In this document: in pieces, positions 1 through 12,748 of the stretch
Layout: each line of letters starts with the position of its first letter
Numbering within the stretch: the stretch's first letter is position 1
Assembly: GCA_918807975.1 (NCBI GenBank)
Contig: OU964932.1
Span: forward strand, 16,585,501-16,649,500
Length of the DNA stretch: 64,000 nt
Origin: Aplidium turbinatum
Lineage: Eukaryota > Chordata > Ascidiacea > Aplousobranchia > Polyclinidae
Direction of reading: 5' to 3'
Position numbers and translations under genes: made by a program
The notes under the pieces: model-generated
What the model saw: the letters and a program-made list of their open reading frames with translations, nothing else
Told to the model about the DNA's origin: nothing
Database searches by the model: none

Positions 1-208
1 TAAAAACGTAGTGATTGTAATTTGTAAACAAAACATTGTAAAGCGTTTTGGGGATCAGGTGTTCAATTATTTTTATTCAACATTATTTCATTCCAAGGCA
101 AAGCTTCCATTACTTTATGCAGGCATTCAAGTTAATTAAAGCTTTTAGGAATGGTAGCCTAGGTTAGTGGCAAGAATAAACAGGTTACTTGTGATAAGAA
201 TGATTTGA

Positions 209-346
209 TTTGATTGAATCTTTATCCTCGGACTGAGAAAGCTTCTTGAAGAGCTTGATCCTGGCAGTTTCGCATACTTGTAGAGGCTTTGAATCACTGA
301 CGCAGGCCCGGTCACCGAGATTGACATAGTGAAGTGTCCGATTAAC
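209..346 (-). repeat. SINE family A, 3' part
   Basis: This matches the reverse complement of the tail of the copy at 44180-44503: CTTTATCCTCGGACTG, then a TTTCGCATACTTGTAGAGGC block, then CACCGAGATTGACA. The tRNA-like head is missing, so it is a truncated copy. Confidence 0.7.
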
Positions 347-3300
347 ATGTGATATGCCAGGCCTATAAGGTATTTGAAGATAAGAGCAATTTCATGTGCT
401 AATATTCAGAAAAAAGTAAATACAGAAGAACGTATCTGCTAAAAGTACCCAGCATTCAATGAAAGGCAACTCAGATGAGCAATCAAAGTGCTGCAAGCTA
501 CTCAATTGCCTAAATAGACCCTAAGTTTTTTTCCGAAATCTGCTTTCATTTAATAGATTCCTTTGCATTTGATGTGCCCCTGCGCAAGTGCACTCTTATT
601 TTTGGTGGTGTAGGGGCAGTGTGACATTTTGAGATGTTTTGCGTTGCAGTGTACGGGAAGACATTGCAGTGCGGCAGCGGACAGGTTTTTCCTGCTCGTG
701 CCATCACTAGTCAAGGATATTTATAATTACGGTATTGTATATAAATGTTAAAAATGAAATGATACGGTAATTAAACTATCAAAAATGCTATTTTGGCTAC
801 ACCGAACAATTTTTTAAAACAAAACACTTTTATTGATGAGAATAAATTGAATAGCCCATGTTAATTCACAAATGGCCCAACTCCATTTTTTTTTCATTTC
901 ACTTTTTGTGCATTCCGATTTCTTTCAATGAAAATAAGTTTAATGTGTGAATTCAAAAGGGCCCTCCAGTTTTTTTTTTGTTACACTATTTGTGCTTTCC
1001 AATTTCTTTCAATATCTTCTAAATGATATGCTTCTTACCAGTATGTTTAAGAATATAATCATTATCGAAGTTTCAACACAAAAGTAAATGACCAAACTAA
1101 TTAAAACGGTTGTGAAAAAACACTTTGTGGCAATTGGGCCCTTCTTGAATTCACATATTCGATGGCATCCCACCTGTTATATGTTAAATACATTTCTGCA
1201 GATCATGTTACTAACGTTATTGCATTTTAACTTTCTGTTAAGACAGTAATGGTGTTTTTAGAGATGTTTCAGTGTAGTAACGGCCCAAATTTGAGATGTT
1301 TTAGTTTAATAAGACCTAAATCATCTTTTTAATGGATAAGTAGGCTACACGCAGCGAACTTTAGCAGCTCAAAAAAACTTTACTGAAACGCAAAAGTATA
1401 TTATTTGTGGGCCCCCTGAGATGGTGGGCCCGGGGGCCGGGCCCCCCTTGGCCCTCCCCTTAACACAGCACTGCCGAGATCCAAAAATGTGGTGCCATAA
1501 TTTCATCAACAAAAAAGTCTGTCTGGCGTTTGATAATCTTGAAGCTTTTATTCTTCGTTTCAAATATAGAGTTTAGTTTGCGGAATCTGTCATCGTCGAT
1601 ATCGGTTTATTTGCCCGATGCAAATAAAAATGATTTTCATAAAAACTCTCAGTATTTCTGCGTCACTGCAAACTGCGATCAAATCTCTTCAATCGGACCA
1701 GTTTGGTTAGGTCAAGTAGTGGATCAATTGAGGTAGATTACATTTTAGAACACATGACGTGACAGAAATCTAGCAAAATTCTTTGAATACAAAAAGTTAA
1801 AAAAAATACTAGGATATAATATTCAAATTGCGTCAAATGAGCATTATAGCTATAATTTTTCTGTTGAATAACATTTTGTGTGGCTGGTTGCTTCATTTCT
1901 GCCAAGAGATCATCTGACTGTGAGAAAAATTCTTTTAAACAAATTCACGAACAACATCAAGTACCATTCGTTTGGTGGGAACAGAACTTAAAACAACCAC
2001 AAAGCTTTCTCAATTGGTTGAACTTTTGTCGTCATTTTTTCATTGAATAGTGACATGTAAAATGATGATAAGTTTAATGTAATTTTGTTTTAACACAATT
2101 TTCTCTGCTACGTTTGACGTATATTGTTGTTGTAGTGATGATCAAAAATAAAACTGAACTGTTGAACCATAAGCTCACCAAACCAAACAAAACAAGGCAT
2201 TTATCATGTAAAAAAAAGAAAAAACTTGTAGTATTTTTGGCTTCCATTAAGTTTTCTTTGATCATTTGTCCGGGGCGTTATTTTGATTGGAGTTTCGGGC
2301 TTGGGATTTGATTGGTGGGAGCGACGCATACTTGTAGATGTTTGGAACTACTGATGCAAGCTCGGTTGGTGAGACTTACAGTGTGTGGTTTAAGAGAGCA
2401 AGTGTTGGAGGGGTCAAACTTCATTCAAAGAATTAAAACAACCGTTGTTGATCTTGTCGTGGTTTCTTTCCCAAACCGAGTGTGTTTATCTGCTAGAGTT
2501 ATTAGAAGGATTACAATCAAATCGTTGCAGTCTGTTGTGATTGAAAATGAATCTATCTTGGGATAAGAATAGCAAATATCCAAAACAAAATCCTGTTTAC
2601 ATCAACAATATTAGTTTAATGAACGCAAAAACAAGTTTAGACTTTTCAAAAAGGAATTTTCAACAACAAATGAATCATGGTGGTTTCAATTTTCTTCGAA
2701 AACAAAAGTAGTGCAATCAGAACGTAAAGAATTTAATACAAATAATGCACCCTACTTTCTTGGCGATGACATTAGTAGCTCATTGGTTTTAAAATAGTTG
2801 GCTACACCCAAATCTTTAGTAGCGTTGTCAGGTGGGTCCAGGGGGTACTTTTTGATTCGGCTTGGGATGATTTTAGGAGCTCGTAGTAACCTTTCCAAGG
2901 GTCACGAAACTTGAAGTAACCCTCTCGTGTTCGTTGGGTGTTGTGGTTTTTTTTTTATAAGTGTCTAAATTTGTGGATCTCATTGTTACCGGGTCCAAAT
3001 TATCTTTTCAACTGGTATGCAAATATTAAACAAAATTGAAATAGGGAAATGAACTAGCACCTTCTGAATGGGTGAAGCATTGTCCAGAGAACGCGGTTTC
3101 AAAATTCCCAATGACCTACCAACAACTTGTAACAAGACTGGCATTGTCATGCGCTTCATGTCTCGATTAGGCGTATGTTACATTGCATTAAATAAGCATT
3201 AGCTTAAAAATGTTAAGCTGAGACAATATAGTTTTTATTGCATCTTTCGTTGAGCAAACTCTAGTTGCTACAAATTTTTCTTCCCTCAGCATGCGGTCAT

Positions 3301-4440
3301 GCGTGAAATTATTTGTCGAAGGATTCTTTTCAGTGCATTATTGCATAAATGGGCGCCCGCTAAGCGTTACAAAGCGGGTGTTTCATAGTTCTATTCAAAG
3401 CTTAACTGATCAAAGTCTATGTAAAGAGATTTTATTTTCACAATTGAAGCTTTAGTAAGTTTTTTGTTTGAAAGTTTGCACATGGAACGATTGTCTGTTG
3501 GTTCGCACTTGCGGACATAAAAAAGCTGCTTGGCACTTGTTTCTTTACCAAGTTTCAAATTTTTTTTTAGTGTAAAAGGGCAAACTGTTTTCAAAAAAAA
3601 TGACAAAAACGTAGGCCTATTGGTATTATGATTTGCAGGTTACATTTTTATGCATTTAAGGTCTGGATAAAATAAAGGTCTAACTTAATGGCCAACTTCA
3701 TAAGTTTACATAAAAAAATTGTAACAAATACGGCAATGTAGTTGTTCGCAAAAGTTGAGCACAAAACTACCATAGCTTACAGCTCAGCTTGATATTGAGA
3801 AAGTGAAAGGAGGCAATACAAGTAGATAGCCCAATGATAGAAATCCGTAAGTCAACGTGCAAAAAAAGGCCTATGGTGTCAGGCAAAGTAAATTAGGATA
3901 ACAAAAGAAAGGCGCAGATAAACACCGATTAGATAGGTTTTGCTCCTACAGCATTTCTTGGGAAACAAATCATCTAACATGCACATGCCAGTAGAAGTGA
4001 ATCTTTGCTACTACTGGGCAATAAACTGTAACATTTTCAGTTTGATCGGCGAAAGACACAATCAAAAGAGCTCGTGATTTAATCGTCTGCAATTGATAGT
4101 TGATCCCGATGCTTAATATTCACAATTTTTTCAAAATTAAAAAATAGAAAAAAGTTGTCATCTTAACTGGCCGCTATCGCTATGGCTTAGAGTCTCACAC
4201 TCACACTGTTGAGTGTTGAGGGACCAACAACAGTCAAAATCAGAGATTTCGGTCACAAAGTTTTGAGCTTCTCATCAGTAAAAAAAACACTGCTATCTAA
4301 ATGAAACATATTTGAACATTTTTAAATGCGTGAACTATGTCATTTCTCGCCAAGCAACCACTAGAGTCAGGCATCAGAAAGGTCTAGTTTAAACAAGACG
4401 ACCCTTTTGTTAATGCGCCATTTTAAACCACCGTTCAATA

Positions 4441-4774
4441 CCCAGACAGCAAAATCCGTCCTTTTTTTGGTTAGTTGGCTTTAAATCTTTATCCTCGGAC
4501 TGACAAAGCCTTGATAGGTTATTCCTGGTTGTTTCGCATACTTGTAGAGGCTTTTGACGCAGGGCGGTTACCGAGATTGACAGAGTGAAATTTCCGATTT
4601 GTTGAAGTCTTGTTGCTGGGGAATTATTCCATCCATTAGGTGCCGCTGAATGAAGAGCAGTCCTTAGAATGCGTTGCTCAAGCGCACACCCCGAGAGTCG
4701 AACTAACCTTTTTACATTAATGCACGTCTGCAGACGTTAAATCAATGTAAAAATCATTCATTTTGCAGTCTGGG
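4441..4774. mobile_element. Snap-back MITE split by a SINE
   Basis: The ends are CCCAGACAGCAAAATC (4441) and GATTTTGCAGTCTGGG-like sequence (to 4774), an inverted pair. The right half carries the core ACGTCTGCAGACGTTAAAT shared with the copy at 31995-32082. A SINE interrupts the left half after 4466. Without the SINE the element would be about 90 bp, like its relatives. Confidence 0.75.
4467..4706 (-). repeat. SINE family A inserted in a MITE
   Basis: In reverse orientation this shows the family tail (CTTTATCCTCGGACTGACAA), the TTTCGCATACTTGTAGAGGC block, GTGCCGCTGAATGAAGAGCA and GAATGCGTTGCTCAAGCGCA. The flanks share CCTTTTT at 4460-4466 and 4707-4713, taken as the target-site duplication. 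The insertion is younger than the MITE it splits. Confidence 0.75.
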
Positions 4775-7250
4775 TGGTAGTTCCCATGCACAACGAGGTA
4801 TGCGGTGAACGATGATCAGATAACATCATTTTTTAGAATTCAGTCCTCCTGCGCGGACGCCCAGCTAGCACAATCTGTTTTTTTAATGAGACATTGAATC
4901 AATGTAAAAATGATGGTTTTTGTCACAGCTGAGTTCTCAGATGAAGCTTTTGTGCAAAGCAGGTTTTCTACTTATCACTACTGGAGTCAGAGAAGTAACA
5001 AAATTTTACCTTAGATTTCTTGTAAACATTTGGCCTGGTCAGTGGTCACACCAATGTAAAAAAGAGGAAAAGTAGATTTGGGTAATCGCCCAAAATATTA
5101 TTGTCGTATCCAGGCTTACAACTGGTGGTTGAAGATTTGGATAAGTGAACAGGAAGGCGAGGAAGCAAATTGTAGTAATAAGACTTTATCACACCTAATA
5201 CAAAATTATAGCCTTCATCATGCGATTGGAATTGCACCTCAAGAGTAGGCTAACTGGCTAAGCTAGATTTTCAAATATTTCCCTTTGAATTATTAATGTT
5301 ATACTTTGAGAGATGAATTTGCTTTTCTCAAAACACTGTCCAAAAAGCGATAAAATATCTGCTTTACTCTGTTCTTGTTTTCCGTGTGACTGAAACGTCT
5401 TTTACAAACAACGGAATGGCTTGTGGTTATGTAACAATGAGCTTTCAATTTGCTAATAATGTACTGTATACTTTAAAATATTTTATTCGTAAAGCCTTTG
5501 CTTTGTGAGTAAGAGTTTCTTTATACCCAAAAACTACTATGATTGTCTGAATGATAAAAGCTGTATTTTGTCACGAAAACCGATTGAAAATTGAATTATG
5601 TCCCGAAATTCCAGGTGCAAGCTTTGTAGGGTCTCACTTTCGATTATCGTCTGTCCAAAGCTAGAAACCATCTAAGTAACGATCTAACTTCGATACGCGA
5701 AGACGCACGTACAATCAAACAATACAGTAGAAGCAAAAGTCGAATTATCATCATTGCTCTAACGAGCGCTTTCCGAAAGGTTGTCTTGGAAACACGACAA
5801 CAAAAATTCCTTGATATCGTTGCGGTATTGTGACGTCATTTGACGGACTGTCGACCAGGCAGATGAACAGCGGCAATAAACCATGACTGATTTCAGAAGA
5901 CACAGAGATATCTGCAGATCAATACAGTCTAAATTTTTGAACTGTCCAACAGAGTCTAGATGAGTCGAAAGTAGAATTTGTTTGACAATATTTAGTTTAT
6001 TTTCATCAATTGCACATCTATGAGCGAATGCTGAGCGTGTCTTATTGTAACATGTTCCTGTATTGAGGGATTATTATCATCCATAAATAATGGCATATAT
6101 CTAGTGTGCATTCAGTGCTTTAGTTTTACTTTGTGAAGCTTCGGAGAAAAACTATAGATTTTTTTTCTTTTTTTGCCAGAAATTTGGAGATTTAATATTT
6201 TTAATACTTTAGTTTCATCACATCGGGTGTTTATTTCTTGTTATTGGATGTACTAAAGTTAATCGAATAAATTTCCTGTGTTGAGGAAATAAACGATCAA
6301 GTAAATTCCAGTTAAAATTAATAACATTATCATTGACTGCTATAACCGTAGCCATCACAAGATATATGTCTACTGAGCGATGTGTTGATATTTCTTCTAG
6401 GTTTTGGCAAAACACAATTCCACAAAATTGCTTTTTTATCGCCGATTAATCGGCGTACACGGTAAAGCTGAAATGGAAATAATTGTACTATCAGGGCAAA
6501 CTAAACAAAGAATGTCCATAAGGTAAATCGTAGAAACGTTGAAATACGTTGTTTTGGATGCCATTATGAGTCATTTTTGAATGGAAATAATTAACCTGTG
6601 GTAATAAGATTTAAAATAATATAGAAAGAATAACATTGGTCAAATTTTATTTGCATCTTTGTGTTAGAAGCTGCGTCGTAGTCTACCAGAAAATGCAGAT
6701 GCAGTTCAGAGCATACCTGTCAGCCCCAAGTTTTTGAGAGATTTCGAGTTCTAGTCAGATATACAGCAAATAAAAAACTACTTTGCAAATCTATGAATTT
6801 TAGCACTTTTTTGTGGGGTTGCTTGGAACAAAAAATGTGCCGAAACGAAATTTCTTGCATTTTGATACCAAACTCTTTTGTATTGGCTCGTCACTACAAT
6901 AAAGAATTTTATGTTTGTTTATCTATCTACCGATGCTTGTTTTGTCAAATTACAATTTATTGAAACACTTTTGGTATTTCTGCGAAATTTTAAGTGAATC
7001 AAAAAGTGAAAAACTAGTGTAAGAATTTGTAGAATTATTCTAGTTTTTTGTTGTATCCAGCCTTGCATCTGGTTGATGAGGTGGCAAGAGATGACTGGAC
7101 TAACTTTTACAGTTTTGTAAATTTTGGATAGAGTTTAATGGGAAATATTGATTAATTTTAAAGCTCTTTTATTAAAAATAGAATTTTGTTCAGAAATTCA
7201 GAGAAAATCTGGCCCGCTTTTAAGTAACTCATCCTACTCTTAGAACCAAG

Positions 7251-7510
7251 TCAGCTCAGTGGCTGAGCGACTTCACCTTCGGCTCTAGTGCAGGTAGATC
7301 TGAGATCGGTTTCAGACACTCCACATCGGGTCAAACCGAAGACTTTAAAAGCGGTACTGATTATTTCTTTCTTGTATAACGCAGTGAGAATAAGTCGGGT
7401 AATAATGTGGTGACATCTTAAAACCTGATATCAAATTAAAATTGAGCCTGTCGCTGAAAGACTTTACCATTTGTAGAGCGACAATAAATAAAACCATAAC
7501 ATTATTATTA
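7251..7510 (+). repeat. SINE family B, full length with target duplication
   Basis: The head AGCTCAGTGGCTGAGCGA resembles a tRNA A box, and a degenerate B box (AGATCTGAGATCGGTTTCAG) follows. The body contains AAACCGAAGACTTTAAAAGC and the tail ends in ATT repeats. The flanks TCTTAGAACCAAG (7238-7250) and TCTCAGAACCAAG (7511-7523) form a 13-bp target duplication with one mismatch, so both ends are defined. Partial copies lie at 33056-33162 and 43669-43837. Confidence 0.8.
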
Positions 7511-7944
7511 TCTCAGAACCAAGACGGCCTAAGTCTACTTTTGATTTTCCTGATCTAGTGCCTTTGAAGAAATAGCGCTTACACCAAGATCAATAAAATT
7601 GCTCATTTGACTATTTTGGTGTCTCTCCAATCTTCATGCTTTTTGCTGGATGCGAAGCCTTAAAGAATTGTAACATAATCATTTTGCACGACGAACTCGA
7701 TCATAACGTGCGCTTTATAATCAGAAATTAGGTTGAACAACACAGTGAGCAAAGGTTTCGTTTAAAAGAAACCTTAGTGAACTAATTGTGCAAGGTCTCA
7801 TAACCTGGATTCGAAATTTCAAATTGTTTGCAGGTGGAGCGTGCATTCAGTTGCAGTTAAAATGTGATTATGATCAAACTCAAATTTTGATCCAATACCG
7901 CATTTTAGTCGAAAGGGATATCTTCTCTGCTTAAGGAGTTAATC

Positions 7945-8035
7945 AAGGCAGCAAAACGGTCGCTTTTTTACATAAATTCAACATTTGCAGACGTTGTGTT
8001 AATGTAAGTAAAAGTGATTTTGTTAGCTTAAAAAG
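7945..8035. mobile_element. Degenerate snap-back MITE
   Basis: GGCAGCAAAACGGTCGC, TACATAAATTCAAC and GCAGACGTTGTGTTAATGTA follow the order of the 31995-32082 MITE with many changes. The outer ends are poorly kept. Confidence 0.4.
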
Positions 8036-11000
8036 AAGCAGTCCTCGCTTGCAGCTTCAAGGCCTATGCAAATCAAGGCGGTCCAACTTGGGTTTTAAAT
8101 TTGTCCTCAAACGTTGAAGTGGTAGGGGTGTGTGTAAATCTAAGCTTGTTCTTTGAAGTTTGCCGTACATCTTTGTTTGCGGTTTAAACTCTGATTTACA
8201 AAAATCGGTCACAAAAAAAGACGTGAAAAAAAAAGAGAAGTCAAGTTTTTCGTCATTTCAATGTTTGAAAATGTCCAATTATAGTGCAAAAGTGGAAAAA
8301 AATCCTAAGTGCGTTTAGTGAAAAGTTTTTTGTTTGCACAAGACATCAACAGAAAATCAATAACACTTCACAAGGTTAACTCAAACCGAAATCTTTTGTA
8401 CTTTTTTTTTGGAAAGCTTTGAGTACACGCACCAGTCATGGCCGAGAATAGTTAAGAAGTTAAATCTAGTTTGGTCATCAAGTGAAAGTCAATTGGCAAA
8501 TTGATTGGAAGAAGACCATTCAATCACCATATGTTTCCTCCATTAGGAAGTTAGAAACTGCGGGCAGAATTTGATTACTTGTTTTTAGGAACATCCCAGA
8601 AACTAGATGTTTGTGTATTGAGTGTTTTTATTTCGCAAGTTGTTTAAAGTTTTAGAAGATTTTGAAAGCAAAAGATAGGCTACACAAGAAAGACTATTAG
8701 GAAGTTAATTTTAAAGCGAGGTTTGCAATTTTGAAAACAAGTTATGCCTGTTATACAATACAACAGCCTGCAATTTAGTATGTAAAGATAAAACTATTTC
8801 CTTTGAAACATACACTATTGTTTCACATTGTCTTCTACTACCTAAACCGGAAATCATAGTGGCGCGCATTGTAAAAGAACAGATAAATAGGCCTAATAGG
8901 GTGATCACTCAACATTGCATTAAATGCATGTTAGGATTATAATGAGAGCAGATGGTTGCAGACATTTACTACAACACATTGCAATTATTCGCTCAACGTT
9001 CAATTGAATGAGGTTTATTTGTGAATCAAAAAGCATTTGATCTTGTTTTGTACATTTGATAATAAACGATTTTTTTCAACGACTTCTTTTGGTCGAAACG
9101 AAATTTGTCATGACGAAATTTAAGTCGAAACAAGTTGAAATCACAAAAAAGAACCTAAACAATAAATTCTAGGTCCAACGTACACAAAATATTTTGAAAA
9201 TTTTTCGTGTAGAATACTCGTAAGACTGAGCCTATTCTAATGATAGGAAAATCTTTAATGTGCATTTCGGTTTAGTCTCAAGATAACAACAAAACAAGAT
9301 TGCGCCTTTGTCCAAACAATATTCAGAAGTTATTTAAACTTAATGACATGCTAAAGAGCAGGCGTAAATATTATATCTTTCTCGTAATCCCCCTTTGGTT
9401 ACTCAAATCTCCATCTGTACCACACTAAATTCAATATAGGGATCGGAGTTTATTGGGCTACGTTATGTGTGAAATGACGTGTAGGTGCTTTGGTGTTATT
9501 TGATAGAAGTTGTCATATTTGTAGCTTATTAAAAGCAAGCTAATGAACAACAATACCAACTTCGTCGTACATTTAGGCCTATTGTGTTTGCATTTTTTGC
9601 ATCCCAATTTGTGTCCAAGTGAGGTCATCGCTTTTGTCAGATCAATATTGAAAAACACGTCTTTTGAAACGCATCGCAGACATAGTCAGCTAACCAGCGT
9701 ACTTTTCACTTCAACATCAAACGTTGAATATTTTTGGGGAAGTTCTTTGTGACTTAACATTTTTTACACGATACTCAGTAAACTAATGGTTGAGCTTGCG
9801 CAGCAGGTTCTCTGTTTAAAATCTATTTTTAGGCCCACAAACGTGGCGTAACCTATGGATTTTAAGTGTCTCTAGTAACTTATTTCTGGAATTTTATTTT
9901 CCTTTATAAGATCTTTTTATTTTTCTGCATGTTTTTTTACCTCAATGTTATTAAAGGTTGGCTAAACGTCGGTAATTTGTACATAATTTACAAAAAAAAC
10001 TTGTAGGCTCCATTTCAGTTCTATTTTTGGGTGTTGCACAGGCTCTTATACGTGTTTTAAAGGTTTTTTAAGTATTGTAACCCTGATTTGAAGATAAAAA
10101 AATACTTTTTTATTGTAAGGTCTTGGTTATCCTTTTGACTTCAGAAAGTAGCCTAAGTGTAGCTTTATAAAATTTGTCTGTGGTAGGCTACAATTAGCAA
10201 AGCAAAGCAAATGCTTGCTGTGCAAATTACATTCAGGCATATGTGTATGTTCGTTAAAGGTTTAGATTAATGGAGTGAGAAAGCAGGCGTGAAGATCTTA
10301 CGAATCATACCCACTTTCAAATGACATTAATGCAATTATGCAAGCTACCTTGTCAATACGAGCACTCAATAAGCGCTGTTGGACGAAACGCTTACCTCCG
10401 AAATAAAAAAGGTTGTTGAATTGTCGAAAGATGTTATAGTTAACAAACAATCTTCTGCGCTGATTCAAAATATTTATACATCTTTACTATGGACTACCAA
10501 ATTGCTCGTATTACGACAGCTTCAATGTCTGAAGAGTTTTCCAACTTGTCATTTTTGTTTTTGAATGTATTTCTAATCTTTCTTTTGTTTAATTGGTAAA
10601 CTTACAGCGTTTATCACTACGCAAGCCTAGTATAACCACAAAAGTACCAACCGCACGGGTTATCAACTGTTAACTAGTATATGATCTCTCATTTGGTGAC
10701 TACAAAGTTTAATTGGAGAGAGTATTGCAAGTAGCACTTTGTTGTGCTGAAGAAAAGGTGGTCGGTAAGTTTCAAGAAGTGGTCTAGCGGGCTTACTAGT
10801 CGGAGACCGAGAGGCATTGGTTAATGGTAGGCCCACGCAGAGAAAAAATGAATTGCATCTATGTATAAGTAGATTGCGTATATATATGTGGCGTTTTGAC
10901 TGTAGCTTACAATATGAGTTGTAAGTAGAGCTGTGTAAGTTGGGGCAAATAAACAAACCCATGGTTTTCATTTCTTGCATTAAATCCAAATGCAATTGAT

Positions 11001-12748
11001 ATTTGCTTTTTTTCACTTATCTACCACACTTTGCTGTCCGGTCCATGAAAATAATGTCCTTCTTGAGCCAGTCCGTAACGCAAAAAAGCTGTCAACCCCT
11101 GTGCTAAACAACTTGTTACGTTTAATGACGTTTTGCAGGTCATTTTTAGTTGATATGTGAAACACGTTTTAACATCGTGTCTACCTTGTATGTCAGTACT
11201 GTTTGCCTTGTGTTGCCACAACACCGCTGCCTTATCTGATACTGGAGCCAATTAGCCACTTTCATAAATTCCTGCGGTAATGTTCCGTCTCGGATAAAAC
11301 ATCTGTGATTGAATAATCCACTTGTCATCGCCGGCTGGGAATATCTACCATGGTTGCATCAGCACGGTACCGCAAAGCAGGCGTAAGTATATTGTAATCT
11401 TGTAATTCTGAAATGTTTCACTTTGATACTCATAGTCAAAACTGATGTGCAAACAGAAATATTTTAAGTTTGTTCTGAGGGGGCGATCGTAATCCAGGGG
11501 GAGGCGATTGGAGCAGTGGCCCCTCCTAAAACACAAAAAATAACTTTAGTAACGGTGTCGTGTATTTGAAAGGTCGGAATAATGTAGACCTTCACATCAT
11601 TACGTTTTGTTAAAATCGCTCTCTTCCCCCATAAGGCTACTCGGTGGATCCGCCCCTGTTCCATACGTTGCATTTCCTTGGTCTGAGCCCTCGATCCTTA
11701 TCGTGGCGAAGAAAAGATTGAAAAAAAAACACTTTTTCAAATACTTTAATGGTGCTACAAAATCTTCACATTTTCAACTTTGGTGGCTGGGTCTGCTTCA
11801 ATAGTTCTAGCTATTCTAAAGCCATCGCATAATGGTATTAAACTTCAGAAATGGTTTTCAAACACGGAAATCCAATATTGCTTCAATCAAACCAATACAA
11901 ATATACATCACTAAAATCGTTCTCATCGTAAGTAGGCTACTGGGTTTGCAATTCATAATATAGGATCGAAACTATGTAGTGTATCAGTTGAGAATTCCAA
12001 ACATCATTTCGTATTTGCATTGGAATACATATAAGCGATTTGCGTAGCGTCTTTATATTATTTTCTGGGTAGGTGTATACAGGCTAGTACTTTTTTTAAA
12101 GATTTTATTGATCTTTGAAATGACATGATCTTTAACAATTTTGTGCAACTAAAATAAATATGCCTTCGATAATAAAATCTTGTAAAACACAAATTTATAT
12201 GTTTCGTGAAGTTTTTATCTTTTACAAAAATCCTAAAAAATCAGCTTATAATAAAAAAAATTAAATGGTTTGGACTTTGGAGTACATTACAGTTATTCAA
12301 TTTCAATTTATTTTTCTCTGTTTAAACGTAAATCAAACTAATACAGCAACAAAAGGAAAAGGTGGCAATACCGTAATGGTTTAAGATGTGCATGTACAAG
12401 ATCTTTCATGCAAATTATTATTCGTAGCTTATTGATGAGGCCAAAGTTTCAAAGCTCTTAATTTTTGGTTGGGTAATATTTTCACGAAAAAAAAATATTA
12501 AAAATTCAAGATTTCAAAAACAAAATAATCTGGCGCTCAAAGCGAAGATTTAAAATACACGGTCGGTATGCAATTAATACGATTTCCGTCTTGTTTTTGT
12601 TAATAATAACCTCTGCTTTTCGCCATTCAAGCTTAACAATCCGTGAAAACAACACCAGCTCAACCAATCACTTGATCACTTGTGCTTGAGTTGGTTTGGT
12701 TAGCAGCGTCAGGCCAGCAAGAGCAAGTATTTAGATGATATCACCAAA

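Larger units (their letters stand above)
1..12748. other. Gene-free upstream region with scattered repeats
   Basis: I find no open frame over 117 codons and no chain of exons with recognisable protein similarity on either strand. The stretch contains the SINE and MITE copies listed separately, homopolymer runs and many short TAGGCTA/TAGCCTA motifs. Exons of an unrecognised gene could be missed. Confidence 0.5.

Noticed and set aside
10663-11016. 117-codon minus frame
   Set aside because: No family resemblance, low-complexity composition and no neighbouring exon.
11455-11662. MITE with a GGATCCGCCCCTG end
   Set aside because: The opposite end and target duplication could not be located.
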